A stretch of 34,143 nucleotides of DNA from NCBI RefSeq assembly GCF_004962245.1, contig NZ_SUHQ01000043.1:1-34143 (forward strand). Direction: 5' to 3'. The DNA is from Mesorhizobium sp. (lineage in GTDB: Bacteria; Pseudomonadota; Alphaproteobacteria; Rhizobiales; Rhizobiaceae). Below the pieces are notes generated by a model. That model was given only the letters and a program-made list of their open reading frames with translations. It did not search any database and was not told the DNA's origin. Position numbers and translations under genes: made by a program. Positions 29,981 through 34,143 of this stretch are shown in pieces; the stretch's first letter is position 1, and every line of letters begins with the position of its first letter.

Positions 29981-30867
29981 CACGCGCTCCGCCCAAACAG
30001 GCCGGCGGGCTTGACCAGCAGCACGAGCGCCATGATGACAAAGATCACCACGGCCGAGCCTTCCGGATAGAACACGCGGGTCAGTCCCTCGATCAGCCCA
30101 AGCCCGAAGCCGGTGAGGATCGAGCCCAGGATCGAGCCCATGCCGCCGATGACGACGACGGCGAAGACGACAATGATCAGGTCTGACCCCATGTTCGGAT
30201 TGACTGCGTATATCGGCGCGGCGAGCACGCCGGCGAAGCCAGCGAGTGCGACGCCGAAACCATATGTGAGCGTGACCAGCAGCGGCACGTTGATGCCGAA
30301 CGCGCCGACCATGGTCGGGTTCTCGGTCGCTGCCCTGAGATAGGCGCCAAGGCGAGTCTTTTCGATGATGAACCAGGTCGCGAGGCACACGATCAGTGAA
30401 GCGAAAATCACCCAGGCGCGCGAATTTGGCAGGTACATGAAACCGAGATTATGCCCGCCCGTTAGAAGTGGCGGCGGCGGGTAAGGCAGGCCGGATACGC
30501 CGAAAAACTGGCGGAAGAAGCCGACGATGATCAGCGCCATGCCGAAAGTGAGAAGCAGCCCGTAGAGATGGTCGAGATGATAGAGCCGTCGGATCAGGAG
30601 GCGCTCGAGGACGATGCCGGTGACGCCGACGATCGGCGGGACGATGAACACAGCCCACCAGTAACCGACGCCGAGATAGTTGAGCAGCATCCAGGCGCCG
30701 AAGGCACCCAGCATGTACTGCGCGCCATGCGTGAAGTTGATGATGTTCAGGAGGCCGAAGATGACCGCAAGCCCAAGGCTCAGAACCGCATAGAAGGACC
30801 CGTTGATCAGCCCGAGCAGCAATTGGCCGAACAGGACTTGCGGCGGAATTCCAAGGAGTTCGAACAT
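29980..30867 (-). CDS. livH: Branched-chain amino acid-type ABC permease, LivH-like
   Basis: A 295-residue permease. LLLGLINGSFYAVLSLGLAV at about 16-35 and FGLLNIINFTHGAQYMLGAF right after it are the LivH hallmark. GAYLRAATENPTMVGAFGIN is the cytoplasmic coupling loop, and VVVIGGMGSILGSILTGFGL follows. About eight spans are seen. ATG 30867 follows a plausible AAGGAG-poor region; the alternative longer frame to 31023 runs into the binding-protein gene and is not credible. A strong hairpin lies in the 68-bp gap to the upstream binding-protein gene. It pairs with the LivM-like subunit to form the heterodimeric pore. Confidence 0.9.
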   Translation of the reverse strand: MFELLGIPPQVLFGQLLLGLINGSFYAVLSLGLAVIFGLLNIINFTHGAQYMLGAFGAWMLLNYLGVGYWWAVFIVPPIVGVTGIVLERLLIRRLYHLDHLYGLLLTFGMALIIVGFFRQFFGVSGLPYPPPPLLTGGHNLGFMYLPNSRAWVIFASLIVCLATWFIIEKTRLGAYLRAATENPTMVGAFGINVPLLVTLTYGFGVALAGFAGVLAAPIYAVNPNMGSDLIIVVFAVVVIGGMGSILGSILTGFGLGLIEGLTRVFYPEGSAVVIFVIMALVLLVKPAGLFGRSA

Positions 30868-30892
30868 GGTCGCTCCAGTTGACTTGTCGACG

Positions 30893-30923
30893 AACGACGC
30901 GCCGAGCGGCTCGGCGCGTCGTT
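30893..30923 (-). repeat. Perfect 14-bp stem-loop in the binding-protein/livH gap
   Basis: AACGACGCGCCGAG (30893-30906) pairs perfectly with CTCGGCGCGTCGTT (30910-30923) around a 3-nt loop. It starts 12 bp after the binding-protein stop on the minus strand. No U-run follows, so 3' stabilisation of the upstream message or partial attenuation is likely. Confidence 0.7.
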
Positions 30924-30935
30924 GGCGAGGTTCGC

Positions 30936-32132
30936 TTATTTGACGAGCGGACAGTCGCCGTCGGCGAGCGGACGGAACGCCTTGTCGGCCGGAATGGTGG
31001 CCACGGTCTCGAAATAATCCCACGCCCCCTTCGATTGCTCCGGCTTCTTGACGCGGAACAGATACATGTCGTGCAGCTTGCGCCCGTCCGCGCGGATCGT
31101 ACCCTTGCCGAACAGCGGATCGTCAGTCGGCATTTCCTTCATCTTGGCCATCACCTTGGCCGCATCCTTGTCGCCAACGGCCTCGACGGCCTTGAGATAA
31201 TGCAGGACCGAAGCGTAGACTCCGGCCTCGATCATCGAAGGCTTCTGTCCGGCATTCCGCTCCTGGAAGCGGGCAGAGAATTCACGCGTTTGATCGTTCA
31301 TGTCCCAATAAAACGCGCCGGTAAGCACGAGGCCTTGCGCCACGTCGAGGCCAAGCGCATGCACGTCATTGATAAACATCAGCAGGGCGGCGAGCGATTG
31401 GCCGCCCTGCGTGATGCCGAATTCCGACGCCTGCTTGACCGCGTTGATCGTATCGCCGCCGGCATTGGCGAGGCCGACGACTTTGGCACCCGACCCTTGC
31501 GCCTGGAGCAGGAAGGACGAGAAATCCTGGCCCGGGAAAGGATGGCGGACGGCGCCGAGCACCTTACCGCCCGACGCTTCGACGACCGCCGACGTATCGC
31601 GCTCGAGCGCGTGGCCGAAGGCATAGTCCGCCGTGACGAAGAACCAGCTGTCGCCGCCCTGCGCGACCATGGCCGAACCCGTGCCGTTGGCCAGTGCCCA
31701 GGTGTCGTAGGTCCAGTGGACGGTGTTGGGCGAACAGGCTTTGCCGGTCAGGTCGGAGGAGGCCGGACCCGAGGCGAGGAAGATCTTGTTCTTCTCCTTG
31801 GTGATCTCGTTGACGGCGAGCGCTACCGACGAGGTGGGTACGTCGGCGATGACATCGACGTTTTCGGTGTCGTACCACTGGCGGGCTATGTTCGAGCCTA
31901 CGTCCGGCTTGTTCTGGTGGTCGGCGGAGACGATCGACACATTGATGCCCTTGTCCGCCGCCTTGAAGTCTTCCGCCGCCATCTGGGCTGCAATGACGGA
32001 GCCTTCGCCGGCGATGTCTGCATAGATGCCGGAACGGTCATTCAATACGCCGATCTTGACATCCGTGGCGTAGGCCGCGCCGGCCATCAGCAGGCTCGCC
32101 GTTGAAGCCAGAATGAATCCCATTTTCTTCAT
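30936..32132 (-). CDS. Periplasmic binding protein of a Liv-type ABC importer
   Basis: A 398-residue type I periplasmic binding protein (Peripla_BP_6 / LivK-like). A signal peptide is at 1-22 (MKKMGFILASTASLLMAGAA, cut after YAT). The mature start DVKIGVLNDRSGIYADIAGE contains the first ligand loop; DSWFFVTADYAFGHALERDT is the second-lobe landmark, followed by VLTGAFYWDMND. GGAGGG lies 8 nt before ATG. Length and landmarks fit the branch that binds aromatic or other carboxylates as well as it fits amino-acid binders, so the ligand stays open. It sits in the middle of the operon, after the two ATPase genes and before the permeases. Confidence 0.88.
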   Translation of the reverse strand: MKKMGFILASTASLLMAGAAYATDVKIGVLNDRSGIYADIAGEGSVIAAQMAAEDFKAADKGINVSIVSADHQNKPDVGSNIARQWYDTENVDVIADVPTSSVALAVNEITKEKNKIFLASGPASSDLTGKACSPNTVHWTYDTWALANGTGSAMVAQGGDSWFFVTADYAFGHALERDTSAVVEASGGKVLGAVRHPFPGQDFSSFLLQAQGSGAKVVGLANAGGDTINAVKQASEFGITQGGQSLAALLMFINDVHALGLDVAQGLVLTGAFYWDMNDQTREFSARFQERNAGQKPSMIEAGVYASVLHYLKAVEAVGDKDAAKVMAKMKEMPTDDPLFGKGTIRADGRKLHDMYLFRVKKPEQSKGAWDYFETVATIPADKAFRPLADGDCPLVK

Positions 32133-32179
32133 CGCTACTTTCCCTCCGATTGCGGCGCAACGCGCCGTTGATGATTGCC

Positions 32180-32926
32180 TCAGACACCGAGATAGGCGTG
32201 CAGCTTGTCAATGTTGGCGTCGAGTTCGCCGTTGGCGATCGTGTCGATTACGCGCCCCTGTTCCACCACGTAGTGCCGGTCGGCGACCAACGCGGCGAAG
32301 TGAAAATTCTGTTCGACGAGCACGATCGTGAATCCCTCGTCCTTGAGCCGGGCAATGGTGCGGCCGATCTGCTGCACGATGACGGGCGCAAGCCCTTCGG
32401 TTGGCTCGTCGAGCAGCAGGAGCTTCGCGCCCGTCCGCAAGATCCGGCCGATGGCGAGCATCTGCTGTTCACCGCCCGAAAGCTTGGTGCCTTGGCTCGA
32501 AAGCCGCTCCTTCAGGTTCGGGAAGAGCTCGAAAATCTGCTCGACGGTGAGCCCGCCGGGGCGCACCTGCGGCGGCAGCATCAAATTCTCCTCGACCGAG
32601 AGGCTTGAGAAGATCGCGCGCTCCTCTGGGCAGTAGGCGATGCCCATCTGTGCGATCAACCGCGACGGCAGCTTGATCGTCTCCCGGCCGTCGTAGGTGA
32701 CCGAGCCCGAGCGCCTGGAAAGGATGCCCATGATGGCCTTCAGCGTCGTCGTCTTGCCGGCACCGTTGCGGCCGAGCAGCGTCACCACTTCACCCTGGCC
32801 AACCTCGAAACTCACGCCGTGAAGCACATGGCTCTCGCCGTACCAGCCCTGCAGGCCGTCGACGCGCAGCAGAGGTCTCGCAAAAGGGGCAGCAGCCGGC
32901 CTGCTCGCAAGTTCAACGTCAGACAT
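32180..32926 (-). CDS. livF: Liv-type ABC ATPase, LivF-like
   Basis: A 248-residue ATP-binding subunit. Walker A GRNGAGKTT is at about 52-60, signature KLSGGEQQML at about 150, Walker B LLLLDEPTEGLAP at about 174, and the switch His is replaced in the usual LivF way by VEQNFHFA. ATG 32926 (MSDVELAS) is chosen because it overlaps the end of the LivG-like gene by 8 nt; the 18-residue longer frame lies inside that gene. It has a somewhat long N-terminal leader (about 16 residues) before LLRVDGLQGWYGES. It works as a heterodimer with the LivG-like ATPase. Confidence 0.92.
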   Translation of the reverse strand: MSDVELASRPAAAPFARPLLRVDGLQGWYGESHVLHGVSFEVGQGEVVTLLGRNGAGKTTTLKAIMGILSRRSGSVTYDGRETIKLPSRLIAQMGIAYCPEERAIFSSLSVEENLMLPPQVRPGGLTVEQIFELFPNLKERLSSQGTKLSGGEQQMLAIGRILRTGAKLLLLDEPTEGLAPVIVQQIGRTIARLKDEGFTIVLVEQNFHFAALVADRHYVVEQGRVIDTIANGELDANIDKLHAYLGV

Positions 32927-33674
32927 GTCCAGCCCCGATATAGGCTTCGATAACGCGCGGATCCTTGGAAACGGCGGCATAGTCGCCCTCGGCGAGGACT
33001 TTGCCGCGTGCGAGCACGGTGATGCGGTTCGACAGCGAGGCGACGACCGACAGATTGTGCTCGACCATCAAAATGGTGCGGTTCTTGGAGATGCGCCGGA
33101 CCAGCGCCGAAATGCGCTCGATGTCTTCTTGCGCCATGCCGGCCATAGGCTCATCGAGGAGCAGCATTTCGGGGTTCAGCGCCAGCGTCGTGGCGATCTC
33201 AAGCGCGCGCTTGCGGCCGTAGGGCAGATCGCTGGCGCGGGTATCCGAAAACTCGGTCAGACCGACATCGGCGAGAAGAGCCGCGGCCTCGCTGTTGAAT
33301 TTGGAGAGCACTTTCTCGGAGCGCCAGAAATCGAAACTGTCGCCGCGCCGGCGCTGCAGTGCGATACGGACATTCTCGAGTGCCGTCATGTGCGGAAACA
33401 CCGCCGATATCTGGAAGGAGCGCACAAGGCCCAGCCGCGCGATGTCGGCGGGCTGCATCCTGGTGATGTCCCGGCCTTGGTAGCGGATCGCGCCGTGCGT
33501 CGGCTGCAGGAATTTGGTCAGCAAGTTGAAGAGTGTCGTCTTGCCGGCGCCGTTGGGGCCGATCAGCGCGTGGATCGAACCTCGCTCGACCGTCAAATTG
33601 ACATTGTTGACAGCAACAAAACCCTTAAATTCCTTAGTCAATCCCGCTGCTTCGAGGATTGCTCCGGAATTCAT
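32919..33674 (-). CDS. livG: Liv-type ABC ATPase, LivG-like
   Basis: A 251-residue ATP-binding subunit and the first gene of the operon. LEAAGLTKEFKGFVAVNNVN is followed by Walker A GPNGAGKTT (about 38-46). The signature is changed to LPYGRKRALEIA, as is normal for LivG proteins. Walker B is MLLLDEPMAGM, with the switch His in LMVEHNLSVV. ATG 33674 gives the standard N-terminus; the frame extends to 33833, but that leader lies over a direct repeat and lacks family similarity. The 3' end overlaps the LivF-like gene by 8 nt. No regulator gene is adjacent within the window. Confidence 0.92.
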   Translation of the reverse strand: MNSGAILEAAGLTKEFKGFVAVNNVNLTVERGSIHALIGPNGAGKTTLFNLLTKFLQPTHGAIRYQGRDITRMQPADIARLGLVRSFQISAVFPHMTALENVRIALQRRRGDSFDFWRSEKVLSKFNSEAAALLADVGLTEFSDTRASDLPYGRKRALEIATTLALNPEMLLLDEPMAGMAQEDIERISALVRRISKNRTILMVEHNLSVVASLSNRITVLARGKVLAEGDYAAVSKDPRVIEAYIGAGHV

Positions 33675-34083
33675 GCGCGGCAGCCTTCGCCCGTCAACGG
33701 CGTGAAAACGTGCCTCGGCGTGAAAACGTGGAAACGCGCTGCGAGGCTGTCCGCCCCCAGGGTGACTTCCATGGTTTCCTCCCGTGGCCTCCCCGCCCAC
33801 AACAAACAAACGACCTAATGCACATCGCGTCAAGGCTGCAATTTCTCAGAAGCGTCGAACTTCGCGAAACGCTAAGTCAAACATCCCTGGCGCAGGACCA
33901 CATGGGGTAGTTGAGAGCGTGGATCTTACCCGCAATGCGCCAGTGCGGGTGTCAGTCCAAGGATGCCATTCTTGGTAGCCGTCGGCATTGCAGAGCGAAT
34001 TGTCATTGATAGCGGTGGCTGCAGGTGCCCTGCGGCGCGTCCCGCACCGGTACGGTCGTCAATGCCACCGCTTTCGGGCTGAT
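33675..34083. other. Upstream control region of the liv operon, about 410 bp
   Basis: No gene is supported. Features seen: a 15-bp direct repeat (33698-33712, 33716-33730); an inverted repeat ACCCGCA-N9-TGCGGGT at 33928-33950; and AGCGGTGGC at 34011-34019 with its complement GCCACCGCT at 34064-34072. Confidence 0.5.
33698..33730 (-). promoter_or_regulatory. Two 15-bp direct repeats just upstream of livG
   Basis: CGGCGTGAAAACGTG occurs at 33698-33712 and 33716-33730, an 18-bp period, 24-56 bp before the livG-like start codon. It could be a direct-repeat operator or the trace of a small duplication that extended the upstream open frame. Confidence 0.45.
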
Positions 34084-34143
34084 CTAGTTGTGAGCCTTCA
34101 GGAGGTTGTCCATTCGGCCCCGACCGAGAAAGCTGAGGTTGTC
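34084..34143 (-). other. C-terminal tail of an unidentified ORF at the right edge
   Basis: On the minus strand an open frame enters from beyond the window and stops at TAG (34084-34086), ending GRGRMDNLLKAHN. I do not recognise it; too little is visible to assign a family or be sure it is coding. Confidence 0.25.

Noticed and set aside
30879..32105. Plus-strand frame of 408 codons opposite the Liv-type binding protein
   Set aside because: Antisense shadow: His/Arg/Asp-rich composition and no signal peptide or domain, while the minus strand has a signal peptide, Shine-Dalgarno sequence and family motifs.

Overview
The window looks like chromosome of a high-GC alphaproteobacterium of the order Hyphomicrobiales, probably close to Mesorhizobium or Phyllobacteriaceae. 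The basis is the gene families present: DUF982 and DUF1236 small proteins, a FrcA-like single-domain sugar ABC ATPase, a fused DctQM TRAP permease, several SDR enzymes and a Liv-type ABC operon. This is an inference from family recognition; no rRNA, tRNA or other taxonomic marker is present.

Layout. (1) 1-1098: 3' part of an SGNH/GDSL hydrolase gene, cut by the window edge and ending at a hairpin. A second, about 98.5% identical copy with a frameshift lies at 14630-15929, so the two copies are direct repeats around 13.7 kb of sequence. (2) 1099-5770 is gene-poor and decayed: a possible tiny membrane protein, an orphan membrane protein, a two-gene unit of an RTTGANPGR-motif protein and an XRE regulator that may be toxin-antitoxin-like, a dead IS1595-type element and a fragment of a DUF849 (BKACE) gene. 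(3) 5773-7056: a GT4 glycosyltransferase. (4) 7275-13747: a sugar or sugar-acid uptake and oxidation operon. It has a FadR-type GntR regulator with an obvious palindrome before its start codon, an enolase-superfamily dehydratase, a CUT2 ABC importer, an SDR dehydrogenase and a frameshifted aldose 1-epimerase. (5) 13842-14476: a VapBC-type module with a clear inverted-repeat operator. (6) 16222-17638: a twin-CBS protein and a secreted PheC-like cyclohexadienyl dehydratase.

(7) 17992-26035: a catabolic cluster on one strand, made of a fused TRAP permease, its binding protein, an SDR, an IclR regulator, an AMP-forming acyl-CoA ligase, a second SDR and a two-domain PPC/DUF296-like protein. It reads as uptake of an organic acid, CoA activation and alcohol/ketone redox steps. 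I cannot name the substrate, and this is the best candidate here for an undescribed pathway. (8) 26156-28703: small accessory genes and remnants (a GNAT remnant, DUF1236, DUF982, a small membrane protein and a conserved-looking hypothetical), a 28-bp tandem repeat and an AT-rich palindrome. (9) 28997-33674, minus strand: a complete five-gene Liv-type ABC importer in the order ATPase, ATPase, binding protein, permease, permease. Upstream of it are a 15-bp direct repeat and, at the right edge, the tail of an unidentified ORF.

Three complete uptake systems (CUT2, TRAP and Liv), two of them next to catabolic enzymes, make this a scavenging and catabolism island. It is interleaved with decayed mobile-element sequence and broken genes: the hydrolase copy, mutarotase, transposase, DUF849 and GNAT genes are all disrupted.
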